A DNA stretch of 64,000 nt. Source: Polynucleobacter sp. Tro8-14-1 (GTDB lineage: Bacteria > Pseudomonadota > Gammaproteobacteria > Burkholderiales > Burkholderiaceae). The notes beneath the pieces were generated by a model. That model saw nothing but the letters and a program-made list of their open reading frames with translations, was not told the origin of the DNA and searched no databases. The position numbers and the translations under genes were made by a program. The stretch covers positions 124,001-188,000 of the forward strand of contig NZ_JACVPX010000004.1 of the NCBI RefSeq assembly GCF_018881655.1, read 5' to 3'. Positions 43,217 through 51,776 of this stretch are shown in pieces. Numbering within the stretch: position 1 is the first letter of the stretch; the number at the start of each line of letters is the position of its first letter.

Positions 43217-44764
43217 TTAGCTCATTACACCAATTTGCCATGGAACAAATTCATAGTCTCCCAGGCCAAGAAGTTCGCTTTTGGAGGCCTCCCCGGAGGC
43301 GGTACGCAGAAATAACTCAAATATCCGTTGTCCCATTTCCTGGACGGATACCGTGCCGTCCAAAATCTCACCGCAATTGATATCCATGTCTTCAGTGAGG
43401 CGCTGATACATTGGGGTATTGGTGGCTAGTTTGATACAGGGCGCAGGCTTAGAGCCAAACATAGACCCGCGGCCGGTAGTAAAGGCAATCAGGTTGGCGC
43501 CTCCAGCAATCTGGCCGGTGGCCGATACAGGATCAAACCCCGGAGTATCCATAAATACGAAGCCTTTGGTGCTCACTGGCTCTGCATACTTATAGACTTC
43601 CATTAGAGGACCAGTGCCGCCTTTCATGGAGGATCCTAGAGATTTCTCAAAAATATTAGCGAGACCACCAATTTGATTGCCGGGACTTACTTGTCCGTTA
43701 ATTTGCACATCTCTACCAACAGAGTATTCATCTTTCCACCAGCGAATTCGTTTAATGAGCTTTTCACCTACTTCTTTGCTAACAGCGCGACGGGTGAGGG
43801 TATGTTCCACGCCATAAATCTCTGGTGTTTCTGAAAGAATGCCAGTGCCACCATGACGGGACAAAATATCAATCGCTGCACCTAGTGCTGGATTGGCTGT
43901 GATTGAAGAAAAGCCATCGGAACCGCCACACTGCAAGCCAACAGTCAGGTGACTTGCTGACACTGTTTCCCGTTTTGCTTGATTAGCTGCAGGTAGAAGT
44001 GCTTTGACAGCTTCGATACCAGCCTCAATAGTTTTGCGCGTGCCACCCGATTCTTGCATGATGAAGGTGTGCAGAGTATTTCCTTCGGCCAGGTCTTCTT
44101 GCTCCATCAAGCCTTTTAGTTGATTACGCTCACAACCGAGACCCACAATCAGAGCGGCTGCTAGGTTAGGGTGACGAGCATATCCAGCCATAGTACGGCG
44201 AAGCAATTGCATTGGCTCACCACTCATTTCCATACCGCAACCGATGTCATGACTAAACGCCACGACTCCGTCTACATTGGGAAAATCTTTCAATCTTTCG
44301 GGGGTAAACCAAGCTGCAATTTTGTTCACAACGGTTGCCGAACAGTTTACTGTCGATAGAATGCCGATGAAATTACGTGTTCCTACTTTTCCATTGGGTC
44401 TGACATAGCCCTGGAAGGTAGCTCGTTGAGCTTCGGGCAACAATTGGGTCGGCTTATATTCGCTTGCATAAGCGTAGTCACGATCAAACTCGCGAAACTC
44501 AGTATTGTGACTATGCACCATCGTGCCGGGTTCGATGTCTGTATTAGCAAAGCCTACCGTCACGTTGTATTTCAGAATGGGCTCGCCCTTGAGGATCTTT
44601 TTGGTGGCAATCTTGTAGCCAGCAGGCACTTGGCTGCGACTTGTAAAATTCTCACTAGGAACTTCAGCGCCAATTCCAAGATCAACCCGGGCGACCACAA
44701 TATTGTCATTAGGATGCAGGCGAATAATAGGACCGGCTAGTTTTTTTTCAGAGATTTCAATCAT
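43217..44764 (-). CDS. UxaA-family hydrolase (altronate/galactarate dehydratase)
   Basis: A ~515-residue protein with an N-terminal SAF domain (IIRLHPNDNIVVARVDLGIG to MVHSHN) fused to the catalytic part: GYVRPNGKVGTRNFIGILST, FSHDIGCGMEMSGEPMQLL, GLGCERNQ, ESGGTRKTIEAG, LQCGGSDGFSSITANPALG and GTGILSETPEIYGVEH. Conserved Cys and His residues bind the iron. It dehydrates a sugar acid such as altronate or galactarate to a 2-keto-3-deoxy acid. I chose ATG 44764 over a TTG six codons earlier. It shares a strand with the Bug receptor gene 26 bases upstream. Confidence 0.88.
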   Translation of the reverse strand: MIEISEKKLAGPIIRLHPNDNIVVARVDLGIGAEVPSENFTSRSQVPAGYKIATKKILKGEPILKYNVTVGFANTDIEPGTMVHSHNTEFREFDRDYAYASEYKPTQLLPEAQRATFQGYVRPNGKVGTRNFIGILSTVNCSATVVNKIAAWFTPERLKDFPNVDGVVAFSHDIGCGMEMSGEPMQLLRRTMAGYARHPNLAAALIVGLGCERNQLKGLMEQEDLAEGNTLHTFIMQESGGTRKTIEAGIEAVKALLPAANQAKRETVSASHLTVGLQCGGSDGFSSITANPALGAAIDILSRHGGTGILSETPEIYGVEHTLTRRAVSKEVGEKLIKRIRWWKDEYSVGRDVQINGQVSPGNQIGGLANIFEKSLGSSMKGGTGPLMEVYKYAEPVSTKGFVFMDTPGFDPVSATGQIAGGANLIAFTTGRGSMFGSKPAPCIKLATNTPMYQRLTEDMDINCGEILDGTVSVQEMGQRIFELFLRTASGEASKSELLGLGDYEFVPWQIGVMS

Positions 44765-44790
44765 AGGTTTCTTTCGATTCAATAGTTTAT

Positions 44791-45753
44791 TTATTCAGCA
44801 GTTGCGCCAGATTTCTTAACAATAGGGGCCCACTTAGCCACTTCGGACTTAATGTAGTCACCCAAATAGTTTGGGGTACTGGTGACCACTTCAAAGCCCT
44901 TGCCATTGATTTGCGCTTTGATTTCTGGATTGTTAAGCACGGTGATGAGTTGTGCATTCAGTTTATCGATAATCACTTTTGGTGTCTTTGCTGGTGCGAC
45001 GATTGCGTATACAAGCTCAACTTCAAATTTAGGAAGGTACTCTGAGATCGCCGGAATTTCTGGGGCACTTGGAGAGCGTTTAAGGCTGGTAATCCCTAGG
45101 GGGATCAATTTTCCAGAGCGCACATAGGGTAAAGCTGCAGGAGTGCCGACAAGTGCAGTTTCAATTTGACCACCAAGTACATCGGTTAGTGCTGGTGCGG
45201 CACCTTTATAAGGGACATGCAGAATATCGGTTCCCGCTTGCGTATTAAACAGTTCACCACCTAGGTGAAGTGGTGTGCCGGCACCTGATGAGGCAAAGCT
45301 CACTTTATTGGGGTTGGCTTTCGCATAGGCAATGAGTTCTGGAATTGTTTTGAAAGGTGCTGAGGGGTTAGCGACAAATAAAAGTGATGAAGACGCGACT
45401 AAGCTGACAGGAGCAAAATCTTTAACGAGGTTGTAGTTCAGTTTTTTGTAAAGCGTTTCGTTAATCGCTTGGGTGCCTACCATCATCAGAAAAAGGGTGT
45501 AGCCATCGGGTTTGGAATTGGCTGCATACTCAGCGGCAAGATTAGCGCCTGCGCCCGGCTTGTTTTCAATAATGATTGGTTGACCAAGGTTTTCGCCAAG
45601 TTTGGGAGTAAAACCTCTTGCCAAAACATCAGAAGGCCCACCCGCAGCAAATGGAACGATTAGCTTGATGGGTTGAGTGGGATAGCTCTGCGCCTGTATG
45701 CTATTGGTAAAGCCAATGCTAACTAGCGATAATGCAATAAAGATTTTTCTCAT
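44791..45753 (-). CDS. Bug/TctC tripartite tricarboxylate transporter receptor
   Basis: A 320-residue periplasmic binding protein. The signal peptide ends near NSIQA, followed by SYPTQPIKLIVPFAAGGPSD, VIIENKPGAGANLAAEYAAN-like sequence, KPDGYTLFLMMVGTQAINET and SFASSGAGTPLHLGGELFN, the standard Bug pattern. Such proteins bind carboxylates or sugar acids for a TctAB permease. No TctA or TctB lies in the window. It heads a short operon with the UxaA-type dehydratase, which suggests a sugar-acid ligand. Confidence 0.92.
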   Translation of the reverse strand: MRKIFIALSLVSIGFTNSIQAQSYPTQPIKLIVPFAAGGPSDVLARGFTPKLGENLGQPIIIENKPGAGANLAAEYAANSKPDGYTLFLMMVGTQAINETLYKKLNYNLVKDFAPVSLVASSSLLFVANPSAPFKTIPELIAYAKANPNKVSFASSGAGTPLHLGGELFNTQAGTDILHVPYKGAAPALTDVLGGQIETALVGTPAALPYVRSGKLIPLGITSLKRSPSAPEIPAISEYLPKFEVELVYAIVAPAKTPKVIIDKLNAQLITVLNNPEIKAQINGKGFEVVTSTPNYLGDYIKSEVAKWAPIVKKSGATAE

Positions 45754-45807
45754 GTAATGTTCTCCGTATTCTTATTGTTTATTCTTATTTAAATGTTGTG
45801 TAAAAAA

Positions 45808-46953
45808 ATGAAAATCACTCAGGCAACCATCTTCCCGCTTTCAATTCCACTCATTGAGCCAATCAAGATGGCTAAAGAAGTGATTGTGGATGCCAAAACT
45901 GTATTGCTTTGCCTCACTGATGAAGAGGGTCGCCAAGGTTGGGGTGAGGCATCTGTTGCACCCCTCATGACTGGTGAGACTCTCGAGAGCCTATTAGCGA
46001 GCGTAAAGTATTTGGTAGAAAAAGCACGTGCAATTGAGTGGGGCGATCCTAAGGATTTTTCTAAACTGTTTGATGCAATTTTGTATGGCAATCCATCAGC
46101 TAAGTCTTGTTTGGAGATGGCATTACTTGATCTGTATACACAGAAAAATTCGATCGCGCTATGGAAATATTTGCGCTCATTTGTTGTAGGTGTTGCTTCA
46201 CCGGAAGTGGCCGAGATTCCCTTGCTGCGAATGCTTGGCGGTTCACTAGAAAAAGAAATCGCTGACGCTAAATTATTTCGCGAAGCAGGATTTAAACATT
46301 GGAAAATAAAGATTGGCTCTTTATCGGTTGAAGAGGATTTACGTCGAGTCAAGGTGCTCTCAGATCTGCTAGAGGGTGACGTCATTTCGGTGGATGCTAA
46401 CGGTGCCATGTCATTAGAAGGGGCTATACAGTTTTGCACCTCAAAGCAGGCGTGCAAGCTGTCATTTGCTGAGCAGCTAATTAACGCAGATTCTGCAATG
46501 GCTGATTTCGTCTTGCTCAAGCAGCAATCTCCAATTCCAATTGGCTTAGATGAATCTATCCATGGCACAGATGAGATAGAGGAATTTGTGAAGGCTAAGT
46601 CCCTTGATGGCGCCAGTCTAAAACTCATTAAAACTGGCGGTGTACTGGCGGCCTGCAAAAGTGCACAAACCTTGCGAGCAAATAATCTAAAGCTCAACTT
46701 AGCTTGCAAAGTAGCAGAAACATCTCTAGCGGGGGCTGCAACAGCATCCATCGGTTTTGCAATAGGAGATGTGCCTTGGGGATTTAGCATGTCAAATCAA
46801 TATCTACGCTTTGATATCTGCGATCGTCCATTAACGGCAACGCGTGGCCATCTTGATGTTGCTCAATTGGGCTCTGTTGGTGTCGGGATTACTCCCAACC
46901 TCGATCGCGTGAAGGATGCTGTGGCTCAAGGTTTCTCAATCACTCAATATTAA
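45808..46953 (+). CDS. Mandelate racemase/muconate lactonizing enzyme family protein
   Basis: A ~381-residue enolase-superfamily enzyme: capping domain with KITQATIFPLSIPLIEPIKM, then the barrel with KHWKIKIGSLSVEEDLRRVK (the KxK acid-base pair near residue 165), SVDANGAM, FAEQL, IGLDESIHG and SLKLIKTGG (second Lys near 265), so the three metal ligands Asp, Glu and Asp and the catalytic lysines are all present. This points to the MLE subgroup (lactonising, racemase or epimerase activity). ATG 45808 starts the conserved fold; an ATG five codons earlier is possible. It diverges from the Bug gene. Confidence 0.88.
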   Translation: MKITQATIFPLSIPLIEPIKMAKEVIVDAKTVLLCLTDEEGRQGWGEASVAPLMTGETLESLLASVKYLVEKARAIEWGDPKDFSKLFDAILYGNPSAKSCLEMALLDLYTQKNSIALWKYLRSFVVGVASPEVAEIPLLRMLGGSLEKEIADAKLFREAGFKHWKIKIGSLSVEEDLRRVKVLSDLLEGDVISVDANGAMSLEGAIQFCTSKQACKLSFAEQLINADSAMADFVLLKQQSPIPIGLDESIHGTDEIEEFVKAKSLDGASLKLIKTGGVLAACKSAQTLRANNLKLNLACKVAETSLAGAATASIGFAIGDVPWGFSMSNQYLRFDICDRPLTATRGHLDVAQLGSVGVGITPNLDRVKDAVAQGFSITQY

Positions 46954-47875
46954 GAACGTCAAAGGCAGCCTTCAACCTACGGGAGTAGGAGTCGGAAACA
47001 CTTTTGATTTCTTCCGGTGTCCACTTTCTAAATCCTTCCCCAGCTTTCATACCTGTTTTCCCATCGGCCATAAGTTGAACTACTTTTGGAGGCAGGGCAG
47101 TGATATTGGAAAGTGAAGGATAAATTTCCTTAGCGGCATTCGCCATTCCATCCCAGCCTGAAATTTCCTTCTGTGTCATTGGGCCTACAGCGGCGTAACG
47201 GAAGCCAAAGCTATACCTCACGGCATCATCAATATCAGCTGGCGTAGCAATTCCTTCTTGTACGAGCGAGAGAGCTTCTCTCATCAAGGCATGTTGAATG
47301 CGGTTCGCTAAAAATCCAGGAATATCCTTCTTCACGAGGACAGGCTTCTTTTCGATAGCTCTATAAAGCTCGCAAGCGTGCTCCGCATATTTGAGTTCCG
47401 TCTTTTGTCCCATGACAATTTCAACCAAGGGCACTACTTCTGCAGGCATGAAGTAGTGCGCGCCCATCATACGGTTTGCTGTTTTGAGTCCTTCTGCAAT
47501 TTTGCTAATAGGGAAGCCTGAACTATTGCTACCAATAGGAATATCGGCCGGTACCACTTGATCAAGGTATTGAAAAACCTTTTGCTTTAGCTCTAAGTTC
47601 TCGGCAACAGTCTCAATCACCCAGGAGAATTGATTCCAGTCCTGCCAATCCTCTAGGACGCCAATGAATTGCTGCTTCTTAATGTCAGCGTCATCTTTAG
47701 TGGCGTTGTCTCCAACCATACCTATTTTTTTTGCAAGGCTGATGGCTTTGTCCAAGCAAGCGTCAGCCTTATCTTTTGTTCTGCCCAATATGACTACGGG
47801 TATGTTTTGAGCAATAAATCCAGCTGCAATGCCAGCGCCCATGATTCCGGTTCCAATAACAGCTACAGATTTCAT
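46940..47875 (-). CDS. 3-hydroxyacyl-CoA dehydrogenase family protein
   Basis: A 311-residue NAD-dependent dehydrogenase: Rossmann site AVIGTGIMGAGIAAGFIAQN at the N-terminus, VIETVAENLELKQKVFQYLD, GSNSSGFPISKIAEGLKTAN and RMMGAHYFMPAEVVPLVEIV with the catalytic His, then IPGFLANRIQHALMREALSL and the helical dimer domain ending in GWDGMANAAKE. It probably oxidises a hydroxy acid or its CoA ester. An ATG three codons upstream (47884) is the other start. Its 3' end overlaps the MLE gene by 14 bases. It diverges from the SMP-30 gene. Confidence 0.88.
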   Translation of the reverse strand: MKSVAVIGTGIMGAGIAAGFIAQNIPVVILGRTKDKADACLDKAISLAKKIGMVGDNATKDDADIKKQQFIGVLEDWQDWNQFSWVIETVAENLELKQKVFQYLDQVVPADIPIGSNSSGFPISKIAEGLKTANRMMGAHYFMPAEVVPLVEIVMGQKTELKYAEHACELYRAIEKKPVLVKKDIPGFLANRIQHALMREALSLVQEGIATPADIDDAVRYSFGFRYAAVGPMTQKEISGWDGMANAAKEIYPSLSNITALPPKVVQLMADGKTGMKAGEGFRKWTPEEIKSVSDSYSRRLKAAFDVLNIE

Positions 47876-47894
47876 ATTTTTCAACTTATTCGGT

Positions 47895-47999
47895 TAAGTT
47901 ATAAACAGCTTAAATTAATTTTGATCAACAACAACTAAAGGTTATCATTATTTATGGTTTAATTGTTTAATAATAAAACGTACTTATCCGTATAACTTA
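47895..47999. promoter_or_regulatory. Inverted-repeat candidate operators for the GntR regulator
   Basis: TAAGTTATA (47895-47903) and TATAACTTA (47991-47999) are exact reverse complements at the two ends of the divergent intergenic region between the dehydrogenase and SMP-30 genes. GTTATAAAC and CGTATAAC resemble the GT-TATA-AC core of HutC/UTRA-type GntR operators. The distance of about 87 bases suggests two separate sites, one per promoter. Confidence 0.45.
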
Positions 48000-48016
48000 C
48001 CCTAGGAGATCTCCCC

Positions 48017-48949
48017 ATGACGATGCATAACCCTTTCCAGCCCGTTGAGAAAATTAAAACGGAAGTGTTTTCAACCATGCCAGAGAAGTTTCGCAAAAAA
48101 TCCCGTACTGGATGGTCCGATCCTAATCGTCAAGGTGCAGAGGTTGAGTGCTTTTTAGAGGGGCCTTCATTCGATCGTGAAGGCAATTTGTGGTTTGTCG
48201 ATATTCCCTTTGGTCGCATTTTCCGCATTGACACCAAGGGTGAGTGGGAGCTGATTACTCAATATGATGGTTGGCCAAACGGCATGAAATTTCATAAAGA
48301 TGGGCGCGCTTTTATTTGTGACTACAAAGCAGGGTTGTTGGCACTAGATCCAAAGACTGGAAAAATTGAAACTATCTTAGGATCAATGTATAGCGAAAAC
48401 TTTAAAGGTTTGAACGATCTACACTTTGCCTCGAATGGCGATTTGTATTTCACAGATCAAGGTCAGACCGGTATTGCTGACCCAACTGGTCGCGTGTTTA
48501 GATTGCGTGCCAATGGGCAACTGGATCGTTTGGCGCTTAATGTGCCAAGCCCAAACGGCATTACTTTGAATACTCAAGAAAAGCATGTATTCGTAGCGGC
48601 CACTAGATCTCAGCAAATTTGGAGATTGCCTTTGATGGCTGACGGCTCCGTTTCCAAGACAGGTGTAGCGATACAGTTAACAGGTGGCGTTGCGGGTCCA
48701 GATGGTATTGAAATGGACTCAGAAAATGGTTTGTTGGTATGTCACCTTGGTATTGGAATCTGGAGATTTGATAACAATATGCTGCCAACCCACTTGATCT
48801 ACTCTGAGAACCCACATCACCATCATTTGGCTAATATGTGTTTTGGTGGGGCAGACGGAAAAGATCTCTACATTACCGAGTCTTTATCTGGCGATATTCT
48901 GAAAGCACGTCTGCCAGTTGCTGGTAAAAAAATGTTTGGACTTTCTTAA
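48017..48949 (+). CDS. SMP-30/gluconolactonase/LRE family protein
   Basis: A 310-residue six-bladed propeller hydrolase: FLEGPSFDREGNLWFVDIPF with the metal Glu, DGWPNGMKFHKDGRAFICDY, GLNDLHFASNGDLYFTDQGQ and SPNGITLNTQEKHVFVAATR, followed by GGVAGPDGIEMDSENGLLVC (metal Asp). It probably opens a sugar lactone to the acid, which matches a neighbouring MLE-family enzyme that can produce lactones. AGGAG precedes the ATG. Its 3' end abuts the GntR gene. Confidence 0.93.
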   Translation: MTMHNPFQPVEKIKTEVFSTMPEKFRKKSRTGWSDPNRQGAEVECFLEGPSFDREGNLWFVDIPFGRIFRIDTKGEWELITQYDGWPNGMKFHKDGRAFICDYKAGLLALDPKTGKIETILGSMYSENFKGLNDLHFASNGDLYFTDQGQTGIADPTGRVFRLRANGQLDRLALNVPSPNGITLNTQEKHVFVAATRSQQIWRLPLMADGSVSKTGVAIQLTGGVAGPDGIEMDSENGLLVCHLGIGIWRFDNNMLPTHLIYSENPHHHHLANMCFGGADGKDLYITESLSGDILKARLPVAGKKMFGLS

Positions 48950-48950
48950 A

Positions 48951-49685
48951 TTGAGTGAACGATCACCGTTATATAAGTCTCTAGCCAAAACGCTAGAGCA
49001 GCGTATTTATAACGGTGATTGGCCAGTGGGATCCGTCTTGCCTGCCGAGGCGGATCTTTGTCGGGATTTTCAGTCTAGTCGGCATACATTGCGGCATGCA
49101 TTGCAAATTCTAGAGGCTAATGGCCTTATTTATCGCCATCAAGGCGCGCCTACAAAAGTGGTGTCTAGACAGCGCTTACGCCGTTTCACCCAAAGCTATA
49201 ACTCTCCAATTGATATTCTGAGTTATTCACGGGATACCTATCGTCAGAACATAGTCGAAGAATTCATTGAGCTAGATAAGTCTCTAAGTCAGATTGTTGG
49301 CGCACCGATTGGATCATCTTGGTATCACATTGGCGGAATTCGAAAGCGTCAACAGGCAGAGGAGGTCATTGCCTGGACGGATATTTATATATTGCCCCAG
49401 TTTGCTTCGTTGACAAAAGATCCAGAACATACCCAGGTAATGGTGTACGAGCAGATTGAGGAAAAATATGGCGCCCGTATCGAGAGGGCGGAGGTAGATG
49501 TATATGCCTCTCAAGTGTCGCCAGAAATTGCGGGAAAACTCCACATCAAGCCCGACACTGCATGTCTGGTCATTATTCGCCGCTATTTTGATGATCAGGA
49601 TAAATTATTTGAAGTGACGGTAACGCATCATCCGGAGAAAAAATATGTTTACAGCATGGAATTTAAAGCGAGCTCAGAGGCTTAA
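48951..49685 (+). CDS. GntR-family regulator (HutC/UTRA type)
   Basis: A ~244-residue regulator with an N-terminal winged helix (SPLYKSLAKTLEQRIYNGDW, PVGSVLPAEADLCRDFQSSR, HTLRHALQILEANGLIYRHQ) and a C-terminal UTRA ligand domain (about residues 95-240; SWYHIGGIRKRQ, YEQIEEKYGARIERAEVDVY, LVIIRRYFDDQDKLFEVTVT). It should control the surrounding catabolic genes with a sugar acid or its product as ligand. A TTG at 48951, just after the SMP-30 stop, begins the conserved fold; the frame extends upstream to 48918 inside the SMP-30 gene. The ribosome site is weak. Confidence 0.88.
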   Translation: MSERSPLYKSLAKTLEQRIYNGDWPVGSVLPAEADLCRDFQSSRHTLRHALQILEANGLIYRHQGAPTKVVSRQRLRRFTQSYNSPIDILSYSRDTYRQNIVEEFIELDKSLSQIVGAPIGSSWYHIGGIRKRQQAEEVIAWTDIYILPQFASLTKDPEHTQVMVYEQIEEKYGARIERAEVDVYASQVSPEIAGKLHIKPDTACLVIIRRYFDDQDKLFEVTVTHHPEKKYVYSMEFKASSEA

Positions 49686-49691
49686 ATCACA

Positions 49692-50741
49692 GTGAACTAT
49701 TTATCTATAACTGATGCAGAGCATTTTATCTCGAGCGCACTCCAAGCAGAGAAAGTTCCTGCAAGTGATGCAGACATTATTGCCAGTCTGATGGTGCAGT
49801 CTGATCTCGTTGGCGCTGATGGTCATGGTATTTTCCGTTTGCCGGCTTATTTAAAAAGAATTCGGGCTGGCGGCGTGAATTTAAATCCCAATATTCATAT
49901 TGAGCGCGAGCAGGGTGCAACTGCGTTGATTAATGGTGACAATGCCTTAGGGCATTTGGTGATGAATAGAGCTGTAGACCTCGCTATCGAAAAAGTGAAG
50001 CAGCACAGCGTATGTTGGATTGGTAGTCATTACGGCAATCATTCAGGAGCTGCTTCGGTATATGTTCGTAAGTTAGCGGAGCAGGGTTATATCGGTATTT
50101 ATATGGCTGTTGGTAATGCAAATCATATGGCGCCATGGGGCGGCATTGACTTATTGTTATCAACCAACCCAATTGCAATTGCAGTTCCAGCAGGCGATGG
50201 GCCAACAGTGCTTTTGGATATTGCAACTACTGTAGCGGCCTACGGCAAAGTAAAAGTAGCTGCGCAAAAGGGGGAGTCCATTCCAGATGATTGGATGATT
50301 GATCGCCAGGGTAAGCCAATTACAGATCCTAAAAAATCTGCCGAAGGATCTTTATTGCCCATTGGTGGATATAAGGGTTATGGCTTAGCAGTCATGATTG
50401 GCTTGCTTGCAGGCGCACTTAATAATGCAGCAGTTGGCAAAGGAACAATTGATTTCAATGCTCACCATGACTTGGTTACAAACACGGGGCAAACGATTAT
50501 TGCGGTCGATCCAAGTGCGTTTGGAAACACGGAAGAGTTTATTAACAGGGTAATTGCTTTAGTGAATGATTTGAAAAATTCATCAACATTGCCTGGCGTT
50601 AAAGATATTCGTGTGCCAGGTGAAGGCGCAGCAAAAACAATGGCAGAGAGAGGTGAAAGGGGTATCCCTGTCTCGCCCGAGCTGCTAGAGGCATTGAATG
50701 CTTGCGCTCAGGAATGCGGCATCCCCGCTTTAACGTTTTAA
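49692..50741 (+). CDS. Malate/L-lactate dehydrogenase family (Ldh2) oxidoreductase
   Basis: A 349-residue NAD(P)-dependent enzyme of the non-Rossmann MDH/LDH2 family: GADGHGIFRLPAYLKRIRAG near residue 37, GNHSGAASVYVRKLAEQGYI, NANHMAPWGGIDLLLSTNPI and ATTVAAYGKVKVAAQKGESI, then LLPIGGYKGYGLAVMIGLLA. The His in the DGHG/NHSG segments is catalytic. Substrates in the family include malate, sulfolactate, ureidoglycolate and 2,3-diketogulonate. It starts at GTG six bases after the GntR stop. Confidence 0.9.
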   Translation: MNYLSITDAEHFISSALQAEKVPASDADIIASLMVQSDLVGADGHGIFRLPAYLKRIRAGGVNLNPNIHIEREQGATALINGDNALGHLVMNRAVDLAIEKVKQHSVCWIGSHYGNHSGAASVYVRKLAEQGYIGIYMAVGNANHMAPWGGIDLLLSTNPIAIAVPAGDGPTVLLDIATTVAAYGKVKVAAQKGESIPDDWMIDRQGKPITDPKKSAEGSLLPIGGYKGYGLAVMIGLLAGALNNAAVGKGTIDFNAHHDLVTNTGQTIIAVDPSAFGNTEEFINRVIALVNDLKNSSTLPGVKDIRVPGEGAAKTMAERGERGIPVSPELLEALNACAQECGIPALTF

Positions 50742-50769
50742 AAAAATACTAAATTACTGGAGGAGACAT

Positions 50770-51753
50770 ATGTTTAAAAAACTAATAAAAAACATAGTAA
50801 TAAGTGCGGTAGTTGTTCCGGCGGTTGTTCCAGTATTTGCAGGGGCAGCCTGGGCTGCCTACCCAGATAAACCCATCAAAATGATGATTGGCTATGCGCC
50901 AGGAAGCTCTACTGATATTGTCGGCAGGATGATTGCCAATGATCTCAGTCTTGCTTTAAAGCAGCCCATTATTGTTGAGAATCGTGGCGGCGCAGCAGGA
51001 AGCCTAGCAGCAGATGCGGTGGCAAAAAGCGCCCCCGATGGCTACACCATCTTGTTCGCACAAAATGGCCTGGCTATTAATGTGGCAGCCAATCCAAAAC
51101 TGCCGTTCAATGGCCAAAAAGATTTATTGCCGGTCGTTGGGGTCGCGGCAACTCCTCATATTCTGATTGTCAATAACAACTCACCAGCCAAGAGTGTTGC
51201 AGATTTAATAGCAATGCTTAAGGCCGAGCCAGGTAAATTGAGTTTTGGCTCTTCAGGAATTGGTAACTCCGATCATATGGCTGGCGAATTATTTTTAGCC
51301 ACTACTGGATTACAAGCGATTCATATTCCCTATAAGGGTGGCTCACCCGCTGCTACAGACTTAATGGGCGGGCAGATCGACTTTTATTTCGCAGGCATGC
51401 CAGTAGGCCTCCCTTTGTATAAAGGCGACAAGGTAAGGGCATTGGCTGTCACCAGTAAAAATCGTTTTAGTGGCGCCCCAGAATTAGTAACGATTCAAGA
51501 GGCGGGCGTTAAGGGTTACGAGATGGCTTTGTGGCAGGGAGTATTTGTTCCTGCCAAAACGCCTCAAGGAATCATCAAGGAGTTAAATAACTCTATTTTG
51601 AAGATCCTAGAAACCCCTGAGATGAAGGACCGCTTTCAAAAGGCTGGAGTACAAATTGCCCCGATGAATACTCAGCAATTCTCGGACCTGTATTTTTCAG
51701 ACATTGCTCGCTGGAAAACGGTGATTGAGAAGGCAAAGATCAAGCTAGATTAA
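50770..51753 (+). CDS. Bug/TctC tripartite tricarboxylate transporter receptor
   Basis: A 327-residue periplasmic binding protein with a long signal peptide (cleavage near AAWA, residue 30), then YPDKPIKMMIGYAPGSSTDI, IIVENRGGAAGSLAADAVAK, APDGYTILFAQNGLAINVAA and SFGSSGIGNSDHMAGELFLA. GGAGGAG precedes the ATG. It is the last gene of the SMP-30/GntR/Ldh2/Bug operon, with a strong terminator after it. It differs clearly from the Bug protein at 44791, so the cluster may take up two related acids. No permease genes are seen. Confidence 0.92.
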   Translation: MFKKLIKNIVISAVVVPAVVPVFAGAAWAAYPDKPIKMMIGYAPGSSTDIVGRMIANDLSLALKQPIIVENRGGAAGSLAADAVAKSAPDGYTILFAQNGLAINVAANPKLPFNGQKDLLPVVGVAATPHILIVNNNSPAKSVADLIAMLKAEPGKLSFGSSGIGNSDHMAGELFLATTGLQAIHIPYKGGSPAATDLMGGQIDFYFAGMPVGLPLYKGDKVRALAVTSKNRFSGAPELVTIQEAGVKGYEMALWQGVFVPAKTPQGIIKELNNSILKILETPEMKDRFQKAGVQIAPMNTQQFSDLYFSDIARWKTVIEKAKIKLD

Positions 51754-51776
51754 TCACCTGATCCTTAAAATAGAGG

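Noticed and set aside
45819..46790. 323-codon minus-strand frame opposite the MLE-family gene
   Set aside because: It is a serine-rich mirror of a clear enolase-superfamily gene that has all its active-site residues on the plus strand; no family features.
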